From: Bacillota bacterium
GTDB lineage: Bacteria; Bacillota; Clostridia; Christensenellales; CAG-138
Assembly: GCA_023458615.1 (NCBI GenBank)
Contig: JAEWYV010000011.1
Location: forward strand, 1-13,642
Direction of reading: 5' to 3'
DNA length: 13,642 bases
Under the pieces are notes generated by a model. The model saw only the letters and a list, made by a program, of their open reading frames with translations, ran no database searches and was not told the origin of the DNA. Each line of letters opens with the position of its first letter. The first letter of the stretch is position 1. Both the position numbers and the translations under genes were made by a program. Of this stretch, positions 6,396 to 13,451 are shown one piece after another.

Positions 6396-7718
6396 TTATT
6401 TCACACGGAAGCCGTTGTCCTTGGAGGCAAGATAGAACGCCTCGCCAACAAGAATGCTATAGGGTTTATTGGGCTCCATCTTGGTTCCGTTTTCGAGGAA
6501 GGTTCCGTAGCTGGAGCCAACGTCCATAACCACAACGCCCTCTGGAATCTCCTGAACCAGGCAATGTTTGCTGCTGATTCCGGGTGTTTTTGCGGGAAAT
6601 ACGATCTGGCAGCTAGCCGGGTCGCGCCCTATGATGGTCTTCCCGCGCACACTGTAGGTCTTGCTTCCAAGCGCGTTCGTCTGACCGATGCTCATGAGTT
6701 GCCGCCCGCCGCGGTTTGCATCCGTTCTTGGGGACACCGGCACAGTAACAGAAGGCGGTGTTAGATTGTCTCTTTGCTTCTTCTTACGATCCAGCATGAG
6801 ATAAACAACTACGGCGACGGCAGCGACCGCAATACCGATTGCCAGATAAACATACCAGGCAAGCCCTTCCGGCGTGGGCGCTGGCTGCGGCAGGGCAGGG
6901 GTCGGCGCCGGAACACCTGATGAATCCGTATTGTCCGGCACCGCCGTACCGGATGCAAGCGTATAGGGATAACCCATTGTATTGAAATAGTCAATGGCGT
7001 AATCAATATAGAGCGCAAAGCCGAGGCTAGTTCCCGCGCTCGGATCGGCAACCCATGTATTGATGCCAACCACCGCACCATTTTCATCCAACAAGGGTCC
7101 GCCGGAGTTGCCGGAGCTGATCGCATTATCAATCTGGAGATACTTGGTGTTGCCGTCGAGGTATTGTTCCTTGCCGACGCTGCCCTTGGTGACGGTGACA
7201 TCCTCTACAGTAGACGGGATATAGCCGCTGGAGTCATCCGCAATCGCCGGAAACCCGAGGGCAAATACGTCATCCATAATCTTCATTTCGGTGGAGCTGC
7301 GCAGCGGAAGCTGCTGGCGCAGCGTGGTTGGCGCCTGCAAACGAAGAATTGCAAGATCGACGCCATCTGTAAAGATCTTAAGCACTTTGGCAGATACGGT
7401 GGAATCCGCATCCACATCTTCAAATATAACATTCACCTCATCCGGATAGCCGAGCACATTGCCGTATTCATCTGTTGCGGTAACAACGTGTGCGTTGGTG
7501 ATCACATACTCTACCGGCTCGCCCGCCTTGCCAACGCAGAAGCCTGTGCCGAGGATGGTATAGCTCGAGTCGCCGTATGGATAGGAGAACCCGATGCGAA
7601 CTACACCATTACGCGCGTTGACGACCGCCGTTGTGTCTGCCGAAGCACTTGTAAGTGTGACGGAAAGCGCAAGAGCGAGGATAAGGATCAGGCTGATCCA
7701 TTTACGTGTCATTTTCAT
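6396..7718 (-). CDS. Secreted trypsin-like (HtrA-type) serine protease with membrane helix and cytoplasmic FHA domain
   Basis: A 440-residue protein. A signal peptide (1-27) is followed by an extracellular chymotrypsin-fold protease of the S1C type, about residues 30-252, with a complete catalytic triad: His77 in 'TNAHVV', Asp121 in 'VDLAIL' and Ser205 in 'SGNSGGPL'. The PDZ domain normal in HtrA/DegP is absent. Instead, a Pro-rich stalk (about 268-285) leads to one membrane helix (288-309), a basic stop and a cytoplasmic FHA domain (about 345-440). This FHA is canonical: Arg365 in 'IIGRDP', 'SSKHC' (382-386) and 'GSSYGTFLENG' (401-411), so it should bind phosphothreonine. The protein therefore places a surface protease under a phospho-reader inside the cell. 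Start: GGGAGGAA precedes the ATG by about eight bases; an in-frame Met at position 3 is less well spaced. The target of the protease is unknown. Confidence 0.94.
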   Translation of the reverse strand: MKMTRKWISLILILALALSVTLTSASADTTAVVNARNGVVRIGFSYPYGDSSYTILGTGFCVGKAGEPVEYVITNAHVVTATDEYGNVLGYPDEVNVIFEDVDADSTVSAKVLKIFTDGVDLAILRLQAPTTLRQQLPLRSSTEMKIMDDVFALGFPAIADDSSGYIPSTVEDVTVTKGSVGKEQYLDGNTKYLQIDNAISSGNSGGPLLDENGAVVGINTWVADPSAGTSLGFALYIDYAIDYFNTMGYPYTLASGTAVPDNTDSSGVPAPTPALPQPAPTPEGLAWYVYLAIGIAVAAVAVVVYLMLDRKKKQRDNLTPPSVTVPVSPRTDANRGGRQLMSIGQTNALGSKTYSVRGKTIIGRDPASCQIVFPAKTPGISSKHCLVQEIPEGVVVMDVGSSYGTFLENGTKMEPNKPYSILVGEAFYLASKDNGFRVK

Positions 7719-7778
7719 GAAGAATTCCTCCCGATCGATTTGATGCTGTGCAATGGATGGAAACTATTCTTGTTCGCT

Positions 7779-8900
7779 TCAGCGAATGCGAAGTGCAATC
7801 ACCGTCAGGTTATCCTGTTGCGGATGTCCTTTTGCCAAAACACGCTGTTGAATCCGCTCTGCCGCGCTCTGCGCGCTGCCCTGTAAGAGGGCGGCAATCT
7901 CCTCATCGCCGAGCGTATTGAATACGCCATCCGTCATCAACAGTACCCAATCCCCAGCAAGGAGTTGAATCCCGCGCGGAGAATAGTCTACCGCGTCCAG
8001 TGATCCCATGCCGACATAGCTGGTCAAAGCCGAGCGTTGACCATCTGCAAGGGCGGCCTCAAACGAAATCTCTCCGCCTGCAGCGCGTTTGTCTAAATCG
8101 GACTCATAGGTATGCGGACGGTTGAGCGTAATCAGCGCACCGCCTCGAACAAGACAGATTTTACTGTCTCCGACGCTCGCAAACCAGAGCCAGCCCTGCC
8201 GCATCAGCGCGGCGACAAAGGTTGCCCCGCCGTGATTGCTTACGCCGCCGGTTACCTCATTGGCAGCGTCGTTCGCCCGTTCAACCAAATACAGCAACCG
8301 CTGCGGTGGCGTCCAGCTATCCGGCAAGATCGGAAACTCGCGAATTGCCGTGCTCACAGCCGCACCGCTGACTAGTTCGCCGTCCGCCAGTCCGCCCATG
8401 CCATCCGAAACCAACGCAAGCATCCCGCTCTCTGAAACAAGCCGCTCGTTGTGTAAATCGGAGATGGCAAACGCGTCCTCCTGATTGCCCCGGCAGCCGA
8501 TGTGACGCGCGTTACCAACCTCAAAGCCTTCTGGCAAATACGACACACTTCGCGCGGATTTCTTTTTCCTAGCATGCTGTTTGACACGCGCGCTGATAAA
8601 AATTGCGACCGCTGAAACCAGCGCCGCACCAGCCAGCGCGCCATATAAAAAAGCCGAAGGCACAGCGCTACCGGACGTAAGCTCTTCTGCGGGCAGCGGC
8701 GATGGCGAAACAAGCGCCGATGCGGATGGCAATGGCGTTTCTTGCTGTTGTGTCGTTTCCGCTGATGCTGCCGGACTTTGAGAAGCGCTCTGAGATGGCA
8801 GCGGCGTTTGCTGCTCGTCAGAGGCAGGCGACGGCGTAATCAGCGGCTGGGGGCTGATGGCGACCGGCTCAAACCGCAACTGCGCATCCATCACTCCCAC
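7779..8900 (-). CDS. Membrane-anchored PP2C-type protein phosphatase
   Basis: A 373-residue protein with an unusual order. About 80 N-terminal residues rich in Pro, Ser, Thr and Gln come first, then one membrane helix (about 82-104) with a basic run after it, then a PP2C catalytic domain (about 125-373). The motifs are 'GCRGNQEDAF' (135-144), D166-G-M-G-G, 'SVGDSKICL', 'LMTDGVFNTL' and 'QDNLTVIAL'. No cleavable signal peptide is visible, so the helix would act as a signal anchor, with the low-complexity tail outside and the phosphatase inside. The GTG at 8900 has a GGGGGTGA ribosome binding site at good spacing and overlaps the end of the FHA gene by ten bases. An in-frame ATG at 8891 overlaps that stop codon as TGATG and is an alternative. 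Either way it is translationally coupled to the FHA gene. It probably acts on the membrane kinases or FHA partners (inference). Confidence 0.92.
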   Translation of the reverse strand: MGVMDAQLRFEPVAISPQPLITPSPASDEQQTPLPSQSASQSPAASAETTQQQETPLPSASALVSPSPLPAEELTSGSAVPSAFLYGALAGAALVSAVAIFISARVKQHARKKKSARSVSYLPEGFEVGNARHIGCRGNQEDAFAISDLHNERLVSESGMLALVSDGMGGLADGELVSGAAVSTAIREFPILPDSWTPPQRLLYLVERANDAANEVTGGVSNHGGATFVAALMRQGWLWFASVGDSKICLVRGGALITLNRPHTYESDLDKRAAGGEISFEAALADGQRSALTSYVGMGSLDAVDYSPRGIQLLAGDWVLLMTDGVFNTLGDEEIAALLQGSAQSAAERIQQRVLAKGHPQQDNLTVIALRIR

Positions 8901-8914
8901 GAGAATTCACCCCC
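8889..8914 (-). promoter_or_regulatory. Ribosome binding site and overlapping start for the membrane phosphatase
   Basis: On the minus strand GGGGGTGA (8914-8907) differs by one base from the ideal GGAGGTGA and is correctly spaced from the GTG at 8900. The alternative ATG (8891-8889) shares bases with the FHA stop codon (TGATG), but the GGGAG before it is only two bases away, which is too close. This favours the GTG start and points to coupled translation of reader and eraser. Confidence 0.5.
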
Positions 8915-9493
8915 GCACAGCGGCATAAACAGCAAGGTTGTTCGCCCAAGCAGAATGCGATCAAATGCGTGCAACTCGCGGGATTGATGCGGCAGCAGTA
9001 GTTCATCGTTGATATAGACCAGATTTCTACCCTCACCCGCCGCAAAGAAAAACCGACGGGTACGTGCGTCGTAGGCGGTGAGCGCCATGCTTTCCTTGGA
9101 GATGGAGTTGTCGTTTAGTATGCGAATATGCGCGGTGTTGCCGCGACCGATGGTGTTGTTGCCACTTTTAATGCGGTAGTCCATTCCCTTGTCCGCCCCG
9201 TCCACACAGACAAACCAACCAACCACCGGGTCATATCCTTTACCAGTCTCGCTCGAAGGCGTGATGGCAATGGTCACCTCGCTCGCGGTTTGGAGCGGGA
9301 CAGTAACACCAATATCACTTGACGCATCGTCAAACCCGAACGGGCTGGGTGAAAATCCGGTGTCAAATGCGCCGGAGGATTGCTCCAGCGGAACGGTACG
9401 GCTCTCCGCGCCAAACGATGGGTTGCAGTATGGGCATTGCGCAAACTTTGACTGATCAAAATAGTGTCCATTGGCACAGCGCTGCATGTTCAT
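8891..9493 (-). CDS. Soluble zinc-ribbon FHA-domain protein, first gene of the leftward series
   Basis: A 200-residue cytosolic protein. Its N-terminus is a short zinc-binding motif (C6, H10, C20, C23, in 'RCANGHYF' and 'CPYC'). A linker follows and then a C-terminal FHA domain (about residues 95-200) with 'TIGRGN', 'SISKES', 'LVYIND' and a terminal 'PLCGGEFSWE' that is typical of a clostridial FHA family. The His of the usual Ser-x-x-His is Met or Glu here, so phosphothreonine binding may be altered. I chose the ATG at 9493 because AAGGGA lies eight bases upstream. A Met 11 codons earlier (9526) has no convincing ribosome binding site, and the zinc motif starts right after 9493. As the promoter-proximal gene it may be the most abundant product, a soluble adaptor for kinase-phosphorylated partners (inference). 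It overlaps the membrane phosphatase gene. Confidence 0.92.
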   Translation of the reverse strand: MNMQRCANGHYFDQSKFAQCPYCNPSFGAESRTVPLEQSSGAFDTGFSPSPFGFDDASSDIGVTVPLQTASEVTIAITPSSETGKGYDPVVGWFVCVDGADKGMDYRIKSGNNTIGRGNTAHIRILNDNSISKESMALTAYDARTRRFFFAAGEGRNLVYINDELLLPHQSRELHAFDRILLGRTTLLFMPLCGGEFSWE

Positions 9494-9581
9494 AGACTTG
9501 ATCCCTTCTGTTTTGTTTTCGGGCATCCGTTTTACTCGCCGCTATTCTTTCTTGAGGACAGGCATCGAAACAATGAGTTGC

Positions 9582-9595
9582 TTTTTTCGAAAAAA
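9582..9595. repeat. AT-rich 14-bp perfect palindrome in the leftward leader
   Basis: TTTTTTCGAAAAAA is its own reverse complement. It lies between the leftward promoter candidate and the FHA gene start, about 45-55 bases downstream of the predicted transcription start. It could be an operator for a dimeric regulator, or simply an A/T-tract coincidence. Confidence 0.4.
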
Positions 9596-9641
9596 AGATT
9601 GGTCGTGGCAATTGCATATACAACTGCTCCCGTTGAGCAAT

Positions 9642-9650
9642 ATTATATCA
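9642..9650 (-). promoter_or_regulatory. Leftward promoter, extended -10 TGATATAAT
   Basis: On the minus strand the sequence TGATATAAT is a perfect TG-n-TATAAT extended -10. The -35 position at 17-base spacing (ACTAAA) is poor, which is common for extended -10 promoters. T/A-tracts directly upstream could act as an UP element. Transcription would start near 9635, giving a leader of about 140 bases before the FHA start codon. A five-bp stem (TGCTC/GAGCA, 9625-9639) sits at the predicted start of the RNA. Confidence 0.6.
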
Positions 9651-9663
9651 CGTGCAAAAGCCG

Positions 9664-9710
9664 TTTTAGTCGATTTTTCTTCGATTTTGTAATTTTTTCG
9701 CCATGATTTT
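9664..9710. promoter_or_regulatory. Helically spaced T/A-tracts between the divergent promoters
   Basis: T-runs on the plus strand occur at 9664-9667, 9674-9678, 9685-9688, 9693-9698 and 9707-9710. Their centres are about 10, 10, 9 and 13 bases apart, close to one DNA turn. Such phasing gives intrinsic curvature and can bind RNA polymerase alpha subunits or nucleoid proteins. Confidence 0.5.
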
Positions 9711-9736
9711 GTCAAAGTGTGCAGATTGTATATTAC
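9709..9736 (+). promoter_or_regulatory. Rightward promoter candidate
   Basis: TTGTCA (9709-9714, five of six to TTGACA) is separated by 16 bases from TATTAC (9731-9736, four of six to TATAAT). Transcription would start near 9743 and leave a leader of about 210 bases before the ATG at 9956. It is the best plus-strand match in the gap but is not strong. Confidence 0.35.
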
Positions 9737-9773
9737 ATTCTGCGATCCAATAGACTAAAATACAAATCAAGCG

Positions 9774-9794
9774 CGCAGCCAAAGCCGGGCTGCG
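9774..9794. repeat. GC-rich hairpin in the rightward leader
   Basis: CGCAGCC (9774-9780) and GGCTGCG (9788-9794) form a perfect seven-bp stem with a seven-base loop. No T-run follows on the plus strand. It would fold in the leader RNA of the rightward block. No known riboswitch is recognised here. Confidence 0.45.
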
Positions 9795-9955
9795 TCACAA
9801 ACCGGCAGTTCCAGTCTATGCCACTGCACCCTTCCAGCTATCAGCGAGTAGATAAAATGTCAACACCAAGTCAGGCAGTGATTCCTATGATGGGAATGTG
9901 GGGCAATGATCGCTCGACCCCATGATCATCCAACCTGACAGGAGGACAAACGCGT

Positions 9956-10381
9956 ATGGATCAAAAAAACCGCGAAAGCAACTATACCGAATACGCCATA
10001 GAATGGATGCGCAACCACGAGACGCCGCTCCCACCGGATCAGTTGATGGCGCTGGAATCCATCCCCTCATATCTCAACAAAAAATTGGGCGAAAAAAACA
10101 TCTCCACGGCGCAACTCTTTGAAGCGGCGGACACCGAACGCTCTACCGGATACAAAATCATGAACGGGCAACTATTGCCCAGCCGCGACTCGTTACTGCG
10201 CGTCGTATTTGCGCTTGCGCTGGATGTCAACGAGGCGCAGTATTTGCTCAAGGTAGGCCGCCGCGCGCGCCTGACCCCGAGGGATAGCCGGGATGCCGTC
10301 ATTCTGCACTGCATCATCAAGCACATGTCTCTCATTGACGCAAACCTGACGCTGAATGAGGCGGGAGAGGAAACGCTCTAA
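9956..10381 (+). CDS. Small helical, HTH-like putative regulator
   Basis: A 141-residue cytosolic protein, all-helical by sequence. Residues about 37-141 resemble an HTH-type helix bundle found in small 'helix-turn-helix' or XRE-like proteins of Clostridia: a 'STAQLFEAADTERSTGYKI' segment, the turn 'LPSRDSLL' (74-81), the helix 'VVFALALDVNEAQYLL' and 'LTPRDSRDAVI'. The same order of helices and several identical residues occur in the C-terminal domain of the macrodomain protein at 893-1918. GGAGG ten bases before the ATG fixes the start. It is first in the rightward block, 37 bases before a kinase gene, and faces the leftward block. It could be the local transcription regulator, or a non-DNA-binding adaptor that is phosphorylated by the kinase. 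The DNA-binding role is not proven by sequence alone. Confidence 0.85.
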   Translation: MDQKNRESNYTEYAIEWMRNHETPLPPDQLMALESIPSYLNKKLGEKNISTAQLFEAADTERSTGYKIMNGQLLPSRDSLLRVVFALALDVNEAQYLLKVGRRARLTPRDSRDAVILHCIIKHMSLIDANLTLNEAGEETL

Positions 10382-10418
10382 GGCTGTCGCCGCGCTTCCG
10401 TGCTTGAAAGGATGCCGC

Positions 10419-13400
10419 ATGAACATCGATGATCGTTGGGTCTGCTCCCGTTGCCTGCACTTGCTGGAGCGCAAACAGCGCTGCGGCAATTGCGGCTTTT
10501 TGGAGTCGGATTATGTGGCAAAACCGCATCAACTGCCGCCTGAAACGTTGCTCAAAAGCAGATACCTTGTCGCCGCGGCACTAGGCGAAGGGGGATTTGG
10601 CATCACCTATGCCGGATGGGATCTTACGCTGGACAAGCCGATTGCCATCAAGGAATATTATCCGGTAGGTCTAGCTGGGCGCGACACGAACAAGACCTTT
10701 AGCGTACAGCTGAGCGCGGGAAACGGTCATAACTGGTTCTTCTCAGGGCGCGAGCGCTTTCTGCGCGAGGCACGCATCCTTGCAATGCTCTCCGGCGTAC
10801 GCGGCATCGTTCCGGTTCGAGATTTTTTTGAGGAAAACGAAACCGCTTATATTGTAATGGACTTCATCCACGGAGAGAGTCTGCGTGAATTCTGCAACCA
10901 TGCGGAGGGAAAGCGATCGGCTGGAGAGCTTCTTGCGTTGCTTCGCCCCGTTGTGGACGCGCTGATTCTAGTACATCAGTCCGGTATACTACACAGAGAT
11001 ATTAGCCCGGATAATATCATCATCGACCGCATGGGCGCAGCATGGCTCATCGACTTTGGCGCTGCGGAAGAGATGCGGCCGAATCGCGAGGACAAGAGCC
11101 ACGCGATCATCCTCCGCAAGGGATATACCCCGCTTGAGCAATACGACGCACACGGGCAACAGGGTCCCTGGTCGGATGTTTATGCGCTTGCAGCAACGAT
11201 TTATGATTTGCTCTGCGGCGAGGCACCGGAGGAAGCAATCCTTCGCACCGGGCGCGATCCACTCCGCGCGCCGCGCACGCGCGGCGTGCGGATCAGCCGC
11301 CGCCAGCAACGCGCGCTGCTGCACGGACTGGCTATGAATATCTCCGAGCGCCCGCTAAGCATGGAACTCTTTCGTAGCGAGCTCTATCAACTGCCTCTAC
11401 CCTCCGAACTTCTCCGGCGGCGGACAGTAACACGATTTTTGATCGGATTATTTGCCCTTTTGCTTCTTTCGGGCAGCTGCGCCATATTGAACCAAACCAT
11501 AGGGATGCGCGTTCAGGGCGGATATCGGTTTCGTATCTCCGCCGATGGAGCTTCCCTCGCTTCCTACGCAGGGGAGAGCAACAATATCGTCCTACCCGAT
11601 CAAGTGATGGGGCTGCCTGTATACGCCATCTCACGCGAAGCACTGCGTGAGCATACAGCCCTTCAATCCATCTTGCTGCCAAAGACACTGCGCGAAATCG
11701 ACGATCTCGCGCTATCCGAGTGTGCCTCACTTACACATGTCGAAATTCCCTCCGGCGTTACTACCATCGGTGCGTATGCGTTTGCAGGCTGCAAGGCGTT
11801 GCGAAGCGTAACCATTCCGGACAGCGTTCTATCCATCAGTGACACAGCATTTGAAGGGTGTTCCGATTCTGTGGTGCTTCAGGGTTCTACTGCTTCCGCG
11901 GCAAAGTCATTCGCCGGCACGCACGGCATGCGTTACACCAACCCCGCCTGGTTTCATTATCGAATCTCGAACGGAGCGGTAGTGATCGAAAAATACATCG
12001 GTTATGAACCGCGTGTGGTTATCCCGGGCTATATTGGGTCTTACCCAGTCGTTGCCATCGGCAAACATGCATTCACCAACTCCAATGTAAACGAAATTAT
12101 CCTGTCCGATGGGATATTGCGGGTGGAGGAAGCCGCATTTGAAAGCTGTTTTTCCCTGATGACGGTTACCCTGCCGCCCAGCGTCGTCGAGATAGGCGGT
12201 TACGCGTTTCACGACTGCCCAGAGCTTACTAATGTGTCCCTGTCCGAAGGATTAAAATCGATTGGCGCAAATGCCTTTGCGTATGATCATGCACTCGTCT
12301 CCATCTCGCTACCAAATACGCTTTCTTCGCTCGGTATCTCTGCGTTTGAAGGTTGCACGAGTTTGCGCTCCATTGTCATTCCGCCGAGGCTCGCCAGCTT
12401 GCCAGATGCTGCGTTTTCCTATTGCGATCAACTCACCTCTCTTTCTCTATCAGAGGGGCTTCGCTCCATCGGGCGCCGCGCATTCATCGGCTGCGCTTCG
12501 CTGCGGCACGTACAGCTGCCAGAGAGTATGGAAGAGATTGGCGAATTAGCATTTGGTGATTGTGCGGCTTTGCAAACCCTCTATGTACCAGAGAAAATCC
12601 GCGCGATTGACACGACAGCATTTGGCTCAAATGAGGAAGATTATTCCACCGTTTGCCAGAACCTAACCGTCATCGGCTACGACAACGCGGCTCTTAAGCG
12701 CGCGGCTAGCTTTGCTGGAGTAGGGATGGATGATGTAGCACTCTGGGAGCCGCAAAATCTGTTTTCCTATACCGTCCAAAACAGCTGCGTTACCCTAACC
12801 GGATATAGCGGAAAAGCGACCGATCTGGTTTTACCAACCTATCTAGACGGAATGCCCGTCACCACCATCGGTATGGATGCCTTTTCCGATCTTTCCTCGC
12901 TGGAGTCCGTCGTCTTGCCGCGTAGATTAGAGGTCATTGAGAACTCTGCCTTTGGCTATTGCGCCAACCTCAATCGCGTTGTTTTTCCACCTTCACTCCG
13001 GCGAATTGACTACTATGCATTCTATCGCTGCAATCTTACGAGCGTCTCTCTGCCGGATAGCGTAACCTCGCTCGGCTATAATGTATTTGAAGAAAATCGG
13101 AACCTCGCCAAAGTCTCCATCGGTAGCGGGTTAACCTATTTAGACTCCACCGTCTTCTCCGGCTGCTCCGCGCTGGTGACGCTGGAGATCTCGGCGGCTG
13201 GCAGTATCGCCGGGTTTTCCGGTTATCCCGCTCTGCGCACCGTGGTACTCGGTGGTGGCGTCCGCGCGATTCTTTCCGGCGCATTTCATAATTGCCCCGC
13301 GCTGGAAGATATATATTGCTCCAGCAATGTGGAAAGCATCGCAGATGACGCGTTTGACGCGGGCTCGCGCGTCACGATCCACGGTGCCGATGGATCAGTT

Positions 13401-13451
13401 GCCGCGCGCTATGCCAACCAGCATTCGGTTCGCTTTTTAGAATACCCGTAA
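10419..13451 (+). CDS. Zinc-ribbon transmembrane Ser/Thr kinase with BspA-type leucine-rich-repeat ectodomain
   Basis: A 1010-residue receptor-like kinase. Zinc ribbon C9, C12, C22, C25; kinase domain with GEGGFG (56-61), Lys78 in 'AIKEYYP', Glu117, HRDISPDN (192-199), D212-F-G and 'TPLEQY' in place of a full APE motif. One membrane helix lies at about 340-357, directly after the kinase domain with almost no linker. The outside part (about 358-1010) holds roughly 20 LRR_5/TpLRR repeats ('AF..C..L..V.LP..L..I'), arranged in three modules that each begin with a 'Y-x-(I/V)-x...Y.G' strand. BspA-like repeats are known for binding host matrix or other cells, so the ectodomain may sense a surface ligand (inference). 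The ATG at 10419 has GAAAGGA before it and gives the same N-terminus as the other zinc-ribbon kinases. An upstream ATG at 10356 overlaps the previous gene and would add 21 basic residues. Confidence 0.94.
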   Translation: MNIDDRWVCSRCLHLLERKQRCGNCGFLESDYVAKPHQLPPETLLKSRYLVAAALGEGGFGITYAGWDLTLDKPIAIKEYYPVGLAGRDTNKTFSVQLSAGNGHNWFFSGRERFLREARILAMLSGVRGIVPVRDFFEENETAYIVMDFIHGESLREFCNHAEGKRSAGELLALLRPVVDALILVHQSGILHRDISPDNIIIDRMGAAWLIDFGAAEEMRPNREDKSHAIILRKGYTPLEQYDAHGQQGPWSDVYALAATIYDLLCGEAPEEAILRTGRDPLRAPRTRGVRISRRQQRALLHGLAMNISERPLSMELFRSELYQLPLPSELLRRRTVTRFLIGLFALLLLSGSCAILNQTIGMRVQGGYRFRISADGASLASYAGESNNIVLPDQVMGLPVYAISREALREHTALQSILLPKTLREIDDLALSECASLTHVEIPSGVTTIGAYAFAGCKALRSVTIPDSVLSISDTAFEGCSDSVVLQGSTASAAKSFAGTHGMRYTNPAWFHYRISNGAVVIEKYIGYEPRVVIPGYIGSYPVVAIGKHAFTNSNVNEIILSDGILRVEEAAFESCFSLMTVTLPPSVVEIGGYAFHDCPELTNVSLSEGLKSIGANAFAYDHALVSISLPNTLSSLGISAFEGCTSLRSIVIPPRLASLPDAAFSYCDQLTSLSLSEGLRSIGRRAFIGCASLRHVQLPESMEEIGELAFGDCAALQTLYVPEKIRAIDTTAFGSNEEDYSTVCQNLTVIGYDNAALKRAASFAGVGMDDVALWEPQNLFSYTVQNSCVTLTGYSGKATDLVLPTYLDGMPVTTIGMDAFSDLSSLESVVLPRRLEVIENSAFGYCANLNRVVFPPSLRRIDYYAFYRCNLTSVSLPDSVTSLGYNVFEENRNLAKVSIGSGLTYLDSTVFSGCSALVTLEISAAGSIAGFSGYPALRTVVLGGGVRAILSGAFHNCPALEDIYCSSNVESIADDAFDAGSRVTIHGADGSVAARYANQHSVRFLEYP
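11523..13448 (+). repeat. Three tandem leucine-rich-repeat modules within the kinase ectodomain
   Basis: Modules start near 11523 ('YRFRIS'), 11952 ('FHYRIS') and 12762 ('FSYTVQ'). Each begins with a short beta-hairpin-like segment, '...Y.G....VVLP.....PV.(A/T)I...AF', and continues with repeats of about 23 residues. The modules are of unequal length (about 143, 270 and 229 codons), which suggests internal duplication followed by gain or loss of repeats. Confidence 0.7.

Larger units (their letters stand above)
9494..9955. promoter_or_regulatory. Divergent control region between the two gene blocks
   Basis: A 462-base AT-rich gap with no convincing gene. It holds a minus-strand extended -10 promoter, a plus-strand promoter candidate, a run of spaced T/A-tracts between them, an AT-rich palindrome in the leftward leader and a GC-rich hairpin in the rightward leader. 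Each is listed separately. A shared control region suggests that the two blocks are regulated together, possibly by the small HTH-like protein encoded at 9956 (inference). Confidence 0.7.

Noticed and set aside
7164..7886. 240-codon plus-strand open frame across the protease start and phosphatase end
   Set aside because: Antisense to two well-supported genes, no recognisable domain and no convincing ribosome binding site.
9464..9706. Two short plus-strand frames over the leftward promoter region
   Set aside because: They overlap the FHA gene start and the T-tracts; the Phe-rich translation reflects T-runs.
9719..9925. 68-codon GTG-started frame in the divergent control region
   Set aside because: No ribosome binding site, overlaps the predicted promoter and leader hairpin, and the translation shows no family features.
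10356..10418. Upstream ATG that would lengthen the leucine-rich-repeat kinase by 21 residues
   Set aside because: It is inside the preceding gene, and the added residues have no counterpart in the other two zinc-ribbon proteins.
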